From assembly GCF_021917145.1 (NCBI RefSeq), contig NC_061061.1, positions 12,774,908 to 12,838,907 on the forward strand: 64,000 bases of DNA. The letters are read 5' to 3'. Source of the DNA: Hypomesus transpacificus (lineage: Eukaryota; Chordata; Actinopteri; Osmeriformes; Osmeridae). The notes below the pieces were generated by a model that made no database searches, was not told where the DNA came from, and worked only from the letters and a program-made list of their open reading frames with translations. Both the position numbers and the translations under genes were made by a program. Positions 1 through 10,330 of the stretch are shown here, in pieces (within the stretch, counting starts at the first letter, position 1; each line of letters opens with the position of its first letter).

Positions 1-572
1 CAGTGTGCTGAACCTCAACCTAAAGGACCTCCTGTGTGCTTTGGATAAACCATCTGCCGAAGTGAATATATTGATAAAAAAGGTTTTATAACAGGAGGTA
101 GCAGTAAAGGATGACGGTGTGTGAGTGGTTGGTTACAGACTGTGTGGTCTGTGCGTGTGAGTAGGGGGAGGAGAGAGAGGGTGAGGGATATGGAGTGAAG
201 GCTCTTGATCAGCTGTGCCCTTGATCTTGGAGGTTTGTCTGACGCCGCGTCCCATCACAGAACACGTCAGCCTCCATGACTCAGCCTGTCTGAACGTGGC
301 AGAGGACCTGATGGGGTTTGAACGATGACTAAGGAAGACTCCTGTCTCATTTGTTCAAAGCTGCACTTGTGTTGAGGGCCAATCGGCATGATTAAAGGGA
401 AAACTTGACAGAACGCGCACCACACAGGTACACACAGGCATGCTCCTCTCACACAAGCATGAACACACACACACACACACAATCACACGCTAAACCTCCC
501 AGTGAAAGCGACACCACAGATGCTGTGTTTTAACTGTCGACCCTCTCGGATTAAAAAACGTTGACCTCTGAC
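1..572. other. Intron 3 of the cyp11c1-like gene
   Basis: No exon was recognised here. The stretch begins beyond the exon-3 donor and holds short CA/GT runs (about 455-485). The next family exon is not visible, so this is read as intron extending off the left edge. Confidence 0.5.
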
Positions 573-2303
573 CTTCCAGAGCGAAGCGGAAGAGGTCAGG
601 GCTGGGGTCGAAGGTCAGGCTGCGTTGGCCCTCTGGCCCCGCCCCCTCCCTCTCCACCCTGGTCTGCAGCAGGCGGCAGAAGTCGCTGGCCACCTCGTCC
701 AGCAGGGGCAGGAAGCGTCTCACGGCAACGCTCGTCATCACCTCCCTGTTGAGCAGGAGGCGGTCGGCACGCCACTCCGCCCCGTTCCTGGAGGGTGTGT
801 GTGTGTGTGTGGGTGTGTGTGTGTGTGTGTGTGGGGAGGGAGGGGGGACGGGCCAGGTTCAGGTTCAGTCAGAGCAGCAGGCTCACATACAGTATTGAAG
901 ACACCACACGATTTAGATGCGCACGCGCACACGCACACACACACACAGACAGAGAGAGACCTACTTGAGGAAGACCCCACAAACACAGAGAGAGAGAGAG
1001 ACCTACTTGAGGAAGACCCCACACACACACACAGAGAGAGAGAGAGACCTACTTGAGGAAGACCCCACACACACACACAGAGAGAGAGAGAGACCTACTT
1101 GAGGAAGACCCCACACACACAGAGAGAGAGAGACCTACTTGAGGAAGACCCCACATACACACAGAGAGAGAGACCTACTTGAGGAAGACCCCACATAAAC
1201 ACAGAGAGAGAGAGACCTACTTGAGGAAGACCCCACAAACACAGAGAGAGAGACTTACTTGAGGAAGACCACACACAGAGAGAGAGAGAGACCTACTTGA
1301 GGAAGACCACACACACAGAGAGAGAGACCTACTTGAGGAAGACCCCACACACACAGAGAGAGAGAGACCTACTTGAGAAAGACCCCACACACAGAGAGAG
1401 AGAGACTTACTTGAGGAAGACCACACAGAGAGAGAGAGAGACCTACTTGAGGAAGACCACACACAGAGAGAGAGAGAGACCTACTTGAGGAAGACCCCAC
1501 AAACACAGAGAGAGAGAGACCTACTTGAGGAAGACCCCACAAACACAGAGAGAGACCTACTTGAGAAAGACCCCACACACACACAGAGAGAGAGACCTAC
1601 TTGAGGAAGACCCCACAAACACAGAGAGAGACCTACTTGAGGAAGACCCCACAAACACAGAGAGAGAGAGACCTACTTGAGGAAGACCCCCTTGCTGTGC
1701 TGTCGTATCTCTCGGTGTGTGGCCCAGGGCTGCAGGGTCATCCTTCGGGGGTGCAGGCCCTCAGAGCGGAACAGCTCGCTGATGTCAGCTGGGAGCAGGA
1801 TGTTCACACTGCTCTGAGTGCCCAGACACTCCCTGGACCACACACACACGCTGAATGTACACAACAACACTACACACACACACTGACCACCATGCACATG
1901 CACTGAACTCAAAGCACACTTGTACTTGTACTGAATCATTTCTCATGATCTGGACCACACTTTCTACGGCTATACAGAAAAGGATCGTTGACACGAACAC
2001 GCGTGTTGGTGCAGGCGTGTACCTGTAGATGGGTCCCAGGGTGTTGAATGTTCTCTCCATGTGTTTGTGCAGCTGAGTGAAGCGATCCTCTCTCCAGAAG
2101 CGGAGCAGGTTCAGCCACCCGCTGCTGCCTGTGTGGGGGATCTCCTCGAAGCCCCGCACCCCTCCGCCCGCTCCCCTCTGCCCGCCCTGCTCCACCCCTC
2201 GCCCCGCCAGCGCCCCCGCCCCCCCAGCCGACACACACAGCCCCCGCTGGGGGGCCTGCCGGCCCGCCAAACTCACAGACACACACGTCCCCTGGATCCA
2301 CAT
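573..2303 (-). CDS. cyp11c1: Steroid 11-beta-hydroxylase, CYP11C1/CYP11B-like (5' exons 1-3, partial)
   Basis: Mitochondrial cytochrome P450 of the CYP11B/C type, which in fish makes cortisol and 11-oxygenated androgens. Three exons join in frame: 2023-2303, 1677-1832 and 573-787. The start ATG (2301-2303) opens a basic, glycine/alanine-rich leader expected for mitochondrial import. It is followed by IPHTGSSGWLNLLRFWRED and GPIYR, which match the family N-terminus. Exon 2 reads VNILLPADISELF then LHPRRMTLQPW. Exon 3 starts KNGAEWRADRLLLN and runs to a GT donor at 571-572. All junctions are GT/AG and keep phase (AG|G, AA|G). The I helix, ExxR and haem-cysteine exons would lie left of the window, so enzyme integrity cannot be judged. 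Intron 2 is filled by a minisatellite made of the exon-2 donor. CYP11A and CYP27 were considered, but the exon 2-3 text fits CYP11B/C best. Confidence 0.88.
788..858. repeat. GT microsatellite at cyp11c1 exon-3 acceptor
   Basis: GT-rich run directly beside the exon-3 acceptor. On the coding strand it gives a CA/CCTCC tract ending CTCCAG. Confidence 0.8.
959..1680 (-). repeat. Minisatellite of the exon-2 5' splice site
   Basis: Nineteen copies of a roughly 35-47 bp unit, counting the real exon border at 1671-1680. On the gene strand each unit has the last exon-2 bases (GTCTTCCTCAA, with small variants), then the donor GTAGGT, then a CT and TG tract. Two copies (near 1253 and 1405) carry GTAAGT, a better donor consensus than the real site. 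Confidence 0.93.
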
Positions 2304-3112
2304 GGTACGGCCAGAAGATGAGGTTCTTAGGCTCTCTTCTTCAGAATATTCCTCCTTCCTTCCCCCGCTCCATCCCTCTCTCTCTCTCCCTCCCTCTCGT
2401 TGCTATCCACCCCCCCCCCCCTCCCTGACTGTCCTTCACCTATCACAAAGCTGATAGAGGTGAGGATTTATTTCTCTAGGGGTCAGAGTTCAAGAGAACC
2501 ACAACAGAGCCAAAATGTCACACTGTCTAGAGTTAACAGACACACACACACATCCTAACACAGACCCATACACAACACAAACACACACTCAGCAAGGATA
2601 ACTTTTTGTGGATGTTGGAAGAAAACTTAATCTTTAATAAAGAACACATCTTTTACAACTAAAAATTTACTTTGTTTTAGCATGACAACTTTGAACAAAA
2701 ACTAGATAGAAACACGTTGAAAGAAGTAAAGATAAAGTAACATTTTGGGCTCATGTAAAAAAAAAACTGAATTCCAAGATTTTTCACCAAGACAGAGAAA
2801 AGAGACAGGAAGACTAGCATATTTTCTGTAAAACATAAAAAACGATTTCAAGCTATCATGTCACACATTCTCACATCAGTGGAACGTGCAACACCCTGAG
2901 ATTCCTTCCTGTGTGTGGGGACCCCCTAACCAGGCAGACTAAGGACAAGGGGGACCCACCGGTTCAGTCTGCTAGGTCCAGTACAGAACAGTACAGTCCA
3001 GTACAGAACAGTACAGTACAGAACAGTACAGAACAGTCCTAACAGTGACTACGAGAGTGTTCCACTACGAGAGACATTATCACAACATGACACCATCCTC
3101 CCCTTGTCATCC

Positions 3113-3266
3113 TCACAGATCTGTGTTTGGCCAATTAGGAATAGACAGATCTGTGTTTGGCCAATCAGGAAGAGACAGATCTGTGTTCGGCCAATCAGGA
3201 AGAGACAGATCTGTGTTCGGCCAATCAGGAAGAGACAGATCTGTGTTCGGCCAATCAGGAAGAGAC
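3113..3266 (+). repeat. 30-bp minisatellite with five CCAAT boxes
   Basis: Five tandem 30-bp units, each containing GGCCAATCAGG or a close variant (the first has GGCCAATTAGG). This is the NF-Y/CBF consensus. Units lie about 0.8-0.95 kb upstream of the cyp11c1 start codon. Regulatory function is inference. Confidence 0.85.
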
Positions 3267-3417
3267 GAAGGGTTGGTGAGACAAACGGGCACAGATGTGG
3301 ATCTCTTAAGTCTCGTTTATTCTGAACACTCCTTCCCTGCAGAAGCTGCTCCGCTACAGTGTGCCATGTGATGCATCACTTCAGGCCCGTCAGCTGAAAC
3401 ACCCTGCACCACACGAC

Positions 3418-3505
3418 ACACTGCACACTGCACACTGCACACTGCACACTGCACACTACACACTGCACAATGCACACTACACAATGCACACTGCACACTA
3501 CACAC
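3418..3505. repeat. CACACTG/CACTGCA short tandem repeat
   Basis: Imperfect 7-bp tandem repeat (actgcac type) between the complexin 3' UTR and the cyp11c1 side. Confidence 0.8.
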
Positions 3506-3619
3506 TACAGCATAGCACACCCAATGGTTGAGGCATCAGAAGAGATTCAGATACCAGTAAGACACAGAAAAAGAACACGTTTTAAAGGATGAAGCATGAT
3601 GATTCAAATCGCGCCCCGA

Positions 3620-4054
3620 TCACATGACTTTGCAGGATTCTGGATTGGCTGGCGTCGAGGTGGGTGTCTTGCTGGGCTTGCTCCCTGTGACCACCCCCCT
3701 GTTGAACCTCAGACCTTGGAACGCGCTGAGCAGGCCGGAGCCTTTGTCCTTGGTCTTGGTTGTGGGATGTACCATTTTGGCCAGCTGTGGGGGGAGCACA
3801 AGCTTTCCTCCAACTGCTCTCCTGTGGCTGGCGTCCTTACAGTTCTAGTGGAGGGTGGAGGGAAACAGGAAGCGAGGAGATGAGATCCCTCGTGTTGGAC
3901 AAAGGGAGCAGCCTTAAGTACGAACCCATCAGGAGCATACCACATCTTGCAGAATAAAACCATCCCATTCTCTTAATTTCTCTTCATGTATATAGAGATC
4001 AACATAAACATGTGTGTAGCTTCCTATTCTGTCTTCTTCGCTTTCTAATTGTGT

Positions 4055-4110
<56 letters not shown>

Positions 4111-4799
4111 ACCTTTGAGAGTTGGTATTTCTTCCTGAAGTGAGCCCTCATGGTCGCTCTCTCTGCGTTCTTCTGTGCATTCAGCACCTCTCTGAGCTTC
4201 CTGTAGAGAACACAGAGACACCCAGAAACACACAGTCATCCTGAATCCATGCACACTCTACAACGCACGAGTCAGAAGAGTGGGTTAAATGTGTATTCCC
4301 TCAATACAACTCATAGAATCTGAAGTGAAATGGTTACCTATGGTGGCAAGTGTCTCAGTGCAAAGTGAACAGTGGGATTAACGTGCTGTGTCATTGTGAT
4401 GAAATACAAAAAGTGCCAAATACATATATCCTTTGTCTTAATATTCAAAATAATTTGTTTGAGAAATAAAAGTACTTCTCTACTCTCTACTTCTCTAAAG
4501 GCCAAGACGTAGTGTGTTGTTTGTGATGCCCTGTCGGGCCTCTCTCCCTAACCACATGGCCGTGTCACTCACCTCTCCTTCTCCATGTCAGCCAGGTAAG
4601 AGCACGGGGGTTCCCAGGGGAGGCCCGACTGAGAGGGGGCACCCTGGCCCCCCCTGCCCCTTCGCCCACCTCGTCCTCCTCCTCCGAACCTGCTCCTCCT
4701 CACCCTGCTGCCCCACGTCCCTCCCTCCTTCACCCCTGACACACAGCCGCTCAGCATCTTGATGGGAACCTTCAGAGATCTCTTCACCACAGAGCTCAT
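3620..4799 (-). CDS. Complexin-3/4-like protein with CAAX box
   Basis: Complexins clamp and promote SNARE-driven vesicle fusion. The 3/4 subgroup is prenylated and works at ribbon synapses. Three exons join in frame: 4573-4799, 4113-4200 and 3620-3835. Exon 2 encodes the SNARE-binding helix core, NAERATMRAHFRKKY, close to family AERATxRxHFRxKYxL. Exon 3 carries GGKLVLPPQLAKM, like family GGDVxLPxxLAKM, and ends CKVM-stop, a CAAX prenylation box. The start was set at MSSVVKRSLKVP (4799); an in-frame ATG 14 codons upstream (4841) is possible. The middle of exon 1 and the C-terminal region are poorly conserved relative to mammalian CPLX3/4, so this may be a divergent paralogue. It is on the same strand as its neighbours, 1.3 kb upstream of cyp11c1. 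Confidence 0.82.
4055..4108. repeat. CA microsatellite in complexin intron 2
   Basis: About 27 CA units ending 4 bases from the exon-2 donor (GT at 4111-4112). Confidence 0.9.
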
Positions 4800-5069
4800 G
4801 CTGTCTGGCCCCACAGTCTGAGGGCGTGTCAGCGAGCACATTCACCCCCCCGCCGGACCTGAGGTCTGTATTACAAGTGTTATTTTACCCTCAGTAGCAT
4901 CCCAGGGTACACGGCTTTGTTGATTTCCTGTGTAGGAAGTTATTCCTATGGATGATCTTGTGAAACAAACACACACGTGTTTGTTGACTTGCAGACTGCT
5001 GGGTTGTTTGTCTGTGGTGACTCAGGGGTGGAGATCTGGAAGGACAAGGACACAGACAGTCACAGCTTA

Positions 5070-5407
5070 AACACACACACTCACACACACACACACACAC
5101 ACACACACAGATCCCAGATCCCAGATCTTAATTGAGTCACGGAGACATAGATAGAAGGTAATGGAGCGGCTGGTGAAAAAACAGACACACACACACACAG
5201 ACACACACACACACAGACACACACACACACAGACACACACACACACACAGACACACACAGACACACACACACACACACACACACACTGACACACACACAC
5301 AGACACACACAGACACACATACTGACACACACACACACAGACACACACACACAGACACACACACAGACACACACACACACAGACACACACACACACACAC
5401 ACACACA
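5070..5407. repeat. CA/CAGA compound microsatellite
   Basis: Long CA tract interrupted by ACAGAC and CTGACA, upstream of the complexin start. It produces long Val/Cys open frames that are not genes. Confidence 0.92.
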
Positions 5408-6431
5408 GAGAAGCCTCCCCTACCAAGGCAGCCTCCACAGGTCCAAGGCTCAAGCAGACAGGTTCTTAGGGCTCCTATCAGATTCCATACAGGCTAAATC
5501 CTTGGTCAGCTTCCCCCAAAAGCACAGAGCCAAAGAAAAATACATCAAACTAACAGCTCTCCTCTGTTCCTCTGTTCCTCTGTTCCTCTGTTCCTCTGTT
5601 CCTCTGTTTCTCTGTTCCTCTGTTCCTCTGTATCTCACCTCCTCTTCTGATGACATGTCCTCTTACTCACGAGCAAGTGCCGGTCGACTTACCTGAGGAT
5701 TACCAAAGGGTTCACCTCTCCCCTCCCCTCCTCTTTCTACCCCATCCTCTCCCCTCCCCAACCCCCACACCTCCCCGCCCCCCATAGATTACCGTGGCAA
5801 AGCCTTAACGAGCCTGAATGTGGTTAGCAGCAGTAGGAGCGAGCCTAATGACTCACACAGGTGGAGGGAGACTTAGCGAGGCACAACAGCTGATGTCATG
5901 CTGGGTTACAACCCCCTCCACCCCCTGCCCCCCCCCGCCCCCCTGCCCCCTGGAGAGGAAGCAGGCTTTCAGACATGTCCCCCTCCACCCCCTGCCTCCA
6001 ATGCTAGGCACTGCATAACATGAATACAGTCTTTTCCAGCACGATTCTGCAGTTTAGGATATCTTTCTCCCTGTCTGGCCAAGGCGGTGCTATAAGAGCA
6101 GATCTGAGAACTGCGCTGGTCCTGCCCTCCATCCTCAACCAGAAGTAATCTGACCTGAGGTCAGTCCGTGCGGCCCGGGCGCTGGAGGTTTGAGGCTGGG
6201 CAGATGGGCTGGAGGTCTTCAGTGGATATTCATCAGTCAGGATAATGAGGACGGATGGAGAGAGGGGAAAGCCTCCTGGAGAGGGAGAAGGAGAGGGGAG
6301 AGAGGGAGGGGAAAGCCTCCTGGAGAGGGAGAAGGAGAGGGGAGAGAGGGAGGGGAAAGCCTCCTGGAGAGGGAGAAGGAGAGGGGAGGGAGGGGGACAG
6401 TAATACCTGGCATGTGTGCTCATGACACAGT

Positions 6432-6462
<31 letters not shown>

Positions 6463-6540
6463 ACATCTATCATCACTGCTTTCTTCTTTGGCCCCTCTCT
6501 CTGTCTGGCCTTGGTTTCTGACAGGTGAGGACAACATTTA
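5408..6540. other. Gene-free spacer with short tandem repeats
   Basis: Contains an 8-bp TTCCTCTG repeat (5560-5632), C-rich stretches, three copies of a roughly 45-bp GGAGAGGGAGAAGG-type unit (6255-6390) and a CA run (6435-6462). No exon was recognised on either strand. Confidence 0.6.
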
Positions 6541-6589
6541 CGCCTTAACGAGATTCTGGAGGGAGGGTGCCAGCCAGCTGACCTACTGA

Positions 6590-7135
6590 CTGACAGGAGG
6601 CAGGAGGCAGGAGGGAGGCAGGAGGCTGGAGGGAGGCAGGAGGGAGGCAGGAGGAGGCAGGAGGAGGCAGGAGGGAGGCAGGAGGCAGGAGGCTGGAGGG
6701 AGGCTGCCTGCCAGCTGACCTACTGACCCCAGATCTGAGGTCAGATGAGGCTGCCATGGTCCTCTCTTCCCACGGGAGGGGAGGCAGGAGGCTGACAGGA
6801 GGCTGACAGGAGGCAGGAAGAGGCAGGAGGCAGGAGGCAGGAAGAGGCAGGAGGCTGACAGAAGGCAGGAGGCTGACAGGAGGCAGGAAGAGGCAGGAGG
6901 CTGACAGGAGGCTGACAGGAGGCAGGAGGCTGACAGGAGGCAGGAGGCTGACAGGAGGCAGGAGGGAGGCAGGAGGCTGACAGGAGGCAGGAAGAGGCAG
7001 GAGGCTGACAGGAGGCAGGAAGAGGCAGGAGGCTGACAGGAGGCAGGAAGAGGCAGGAGGCTGACAGGAGGCAGGAAGAGGCAGGAGGCTGACAGGAGGC
7101 AGGAAGAGGCAGGAGGCAGGAGGAGGCAGGAGGCT
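6590..7135. repeat. Purine-rich minisatellite (CAGGAGGCTGA type)
   Basis: Irregular tandem array of GGCAGGAGG, GGCTGACAGGA and GGCAGGAAGA modules, interrupted near 6700-6790 by unique sequence. The G-rich strand has many GG pairs. Open frames through it are artefacts. Confidence 0.9.
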
Positions 7136-8362
7136 TTTCCAGCCATTGAGGGATCAAAGAAAAGGGTCATTGGCACAATGATGTTTAATGATTATTTAAC
7201 CCAAACACCCCAAAGCAAAGGACTTGTACAGAGAAGAATGTGTTTGAATTTGAGGTACAGTAGATGTGTGTGTACACGGAACCATTTAACCATTTGGAGC
7301 TACTTAAAGGATTCCCCAGTGGATCAGGTGGATCAGGTGGATCAGGTGGATCAGGTGGATCAGGTGGATCAGGGTCTGTCATCTGAAGGGCAGCCAGCGT
7401 GACCCCACACACACACACACACACACACTATATTCCAAAATATTTAGAAAAAAAAGTCCTCTCCTTTCACTGTGTGGAAAAATAGCTTATAAGGAAACAA
7501 AAATACACTACGAAAGGTTTTCAAATAATTGTTTTTAGAAAGAAAAGTCAAAAGGTTGAAAGAAAATGTTCAAAAAAAGTTTCTAAACAGAAGTTTGCAT
7601 CAATGACGAGTACTTCATGAGGACTCTACTGTACTCTACTGTACTCTGCTGTACTCTACTGTACTCTACTGTACTCTGCTTTCATCTACTCTGTTATCTA
7701 TCAGTGTGTACAATGGAAGACTACAACAGGTGATCAAACTTAGTGTAGCGACAGTCTCTCTCTTTGTAAGGGACTGTACTCATTTAGCAGCCTGACCCAG
7801 ACTCTCCACCCCCTGCAGCTCACGTCTCTCTCTGCTCTCACTGCAGCCTCATTCAGTCACCTTAACACCCTCGCACTGCCTTGGAGACTGAGATTACAGT
7901 CAGTAATGACAGGAGGATGAAGCACACACACACATGCATATTAATGCACACACACACATCCTCACACACACACACGGAAAATAGGCTTTTTCAGACATGC
8001 AGTGACTAAGCTTCAGCGACTCCAAGCAGTCTGTCAGACCTGCCAAGGCTGAACAAATAAAACCCTCACCTCTTCTCTCTCTCCCTCAACTCTTCTCTCT
8101 CTCCCTCACCTCTCTTCTCTCTCTCCCTCACCTCTCTCTCTCACCTTTCTCTCTCTCCCTCACCTCTTCTCTCTCTCCCTCAACTCTCTTTCTCTCCCTC
8201 ACCTCTTCTCTCTCTCCCTCACCTCTCTCTCTCTCCCTCACCTCTCTTCTCTCTCTCCCTCACCTCTCTCTCTCTCCCTCACCTCTCTCTCTCTCCCTCA
8301 CCTCTCTCTCCCTCACCTCTCTCTCTCTCCCTCACCTCTCTTCTCTCTCTATCCCACCTCCT

Positions 8363-8434
<72 letters not shown>

Positions 8435-8945
8435 CTGATACTGTACTGCATTCACTTAAGCTCTGCCAAGACACCAGTGCGAGTAAACAGTAACATAATA
8501 AACTCTGTTTAATAAATGGTGTTATGACGCTACTGTAGACACAGAAAGGAGAGGTTGACCACAAACATAAGGATCATCGATACATAACAGTCAACATTTC
8601 CAGCTTCACAGTTCTGTCCCTGACAAAGTATGTTCCACCAAATGAATCCCCAGTCATGGATGTATGTGTGTGGTGTGGTGTGTGTGTGTGGTGTGTGTGG
8701 TGTGCGGTGTGTGGTTGCTTGTGTGTGGTGTGTGTGCGTGTGTGTGTGGTGTGTGTGTGTGGTGTGTATGTATGTGTGTGTGTGGTGTGTGTGTGTGTGT
8801 GTGTGGTGTGTGTGTGTGTGTGTGTGTGGTGTATGTGTGTGTGTGGTGTGTGTGTGTATGTGTGTGTGTGTGTGTGTGGTGTGTGTGTGTGGTGGTGTGT
8901 GTGGTGTGAGTGTGGTGTGTGTGGGTGTGTGTGTGTGGTGTGTGT

Positions 8946-8992
<47 letters not shown>

Positions 8993-9075
8993 TGTGTGCT
9001 CCAGCAGGATCAAGGTCAGGCTCTGTCAAGTGAGAGTGGAACCTCGGCTCATCGCACCCGCGCACTCGCTTCCAT
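7136..9075. other. Spacer upstream of complexin / downstream of CLK gene
   Basis: No exon was recognised. Repeats present are a 9-bp GGATCAGGT array (7320-7373), a 10-bp TACTCTACTG array (7625-7680), a CT/CCTCAC array (8070-8350), a long CA tract (8366-8431) and a GT/GGT tract (8655-8997). The last part probably reaches the CLK-gene 3' end. Confidence 0.6.
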
Positions 9076-9092
9076 CCAATCAGGATTCTCAA

Positions 9093-9098
9093 TTTATT
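9093..9098 (-). terminator. Candidate polyadenylation signal of CLK-like gene
   Basis: AATAAA on the minus strand, about 195 bases beyond the stop codon of the CLK-like gene. Confidence 0.5.
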
Positions 9099-9291
9099 CT
9101 CACAGCAATTTTGATTGGCCGTTGGTGACTGTCAAACAATGTCTTCAAATGATTATCCTCCCTTTGCTGTTCAGTAATGAATCCCACGCCGGGGAGAAAA
9201 GAGGGATGGGTGAAGAGGTAGATAGAAGAAGGAAACACTTGGTTTCAGGGAGTCCACATATCAGCTAACATGTCCACAGCCAAACTAGGGG

Positions 9292-9947
9292 TCAAAGGTC
9301 AGAAGAGCCAAGGTGCCGCCGGGTCATGTGCTGATGTCCGGGCTGTTTGTCCCAGACGTGGCTTCGTCTGACCTCCTGGAGGGGCAGGAAGAAGGGGTGA
9401 CGGAGGGCGGAGGACAGGGGGAGACGTCTGGAGGGCTCGTACGCCAACATCCTCTCCAACAGATCCAACAACTGATGGGTGCTCTATACCCTTCGACAGC
9501 TGGTATTCTGAGAGAGAGTCAGAGACAGAGAGAGTCAGAGAGAGAGAGTCGGAGAGAGCGAGAGAGAGCGAGAGCGAGAGAGAGAGAGGAGGTAACCTTT
9601 CATGGAAGCAACACCTGATGAAGTCCCTTCAGAGACGCCGTTAGGACTTGTGTTGTGTGTAGAGTGTGTGCTGTGTCCTGCATGTGCTGTGTTCGTGACT
9701 CACCCTCAGTGGTTTGCATTTCTCTTTGACATATTTCCCTTCCTTGGAGTTCTCGTTCCAGTTCAGCCTCCCTCGGGTGAAGAGTTTCTGCTTCCCGTTA
9801 GCCCTGAGATGACATCACACATCTGAGGTCTGGATCGGGGCTCTGTGTCAGGATGTGCTTCGTGATGACAATATGGAGTGTGTGAGAGAATGATATATAG
9901 ACAGAGAAAGGGAGAGAGAGACAGAGAGACAGAGAAAGGGAGGGAAA

Positions 9948-10005
<58 letters not shown>

Positions 10006-10130
10006 GAGAGACAGAGAGACAGACAGAGAGACAGAGAGAGACAGAGAGAGACAGAGAGAGAGAGAGACAGAGAGAGAGACAGAGAGAGACAGAGAGAGAC
10101 AGAGAGAGAGACAGAGAGAGACAGAGAGAG

Positions 10131-10163
<33 letters not shown>

Positions 10164-10223
10164 GAGAGAGACAGAGAGAGACAGACAGACAGAGAGAGAG
10201 AGAGAGAGAGACAGAGAGAGTCA

Positions 10224-10267
<44 letters not shown>

Positions 10268-10295
10268 GACAGAGGGAGAGAGACAGGGAGGGAAA

Positions 10296-10330
<35 letters not shown>

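Larger units (their letters stand above)
2310..3610. other. Spacer between cyp11c1 start and complexin 3' end
   Basis: No coding exon was seen. The interval holds AT-rich sequence (2600-2880), CAGTACAGAA-type repeats (2975-3040), the CCAAT-box minisatellite (3113-3266), a possible polyadenylation signal for the complexin gene (minus AATAAA at 3316-3321) and an ACTGCAC-type repeat (3418-3505). The cyp11c1 promoter should lie in it. Confidence 0.5.

Noticed and set aside
6583-7176. 197-codon Ser/Leu/Pro/Ala frame
   Set aside because: Translation of the purine-rich minisatellite read on the minus strand. Low complexity throughout.
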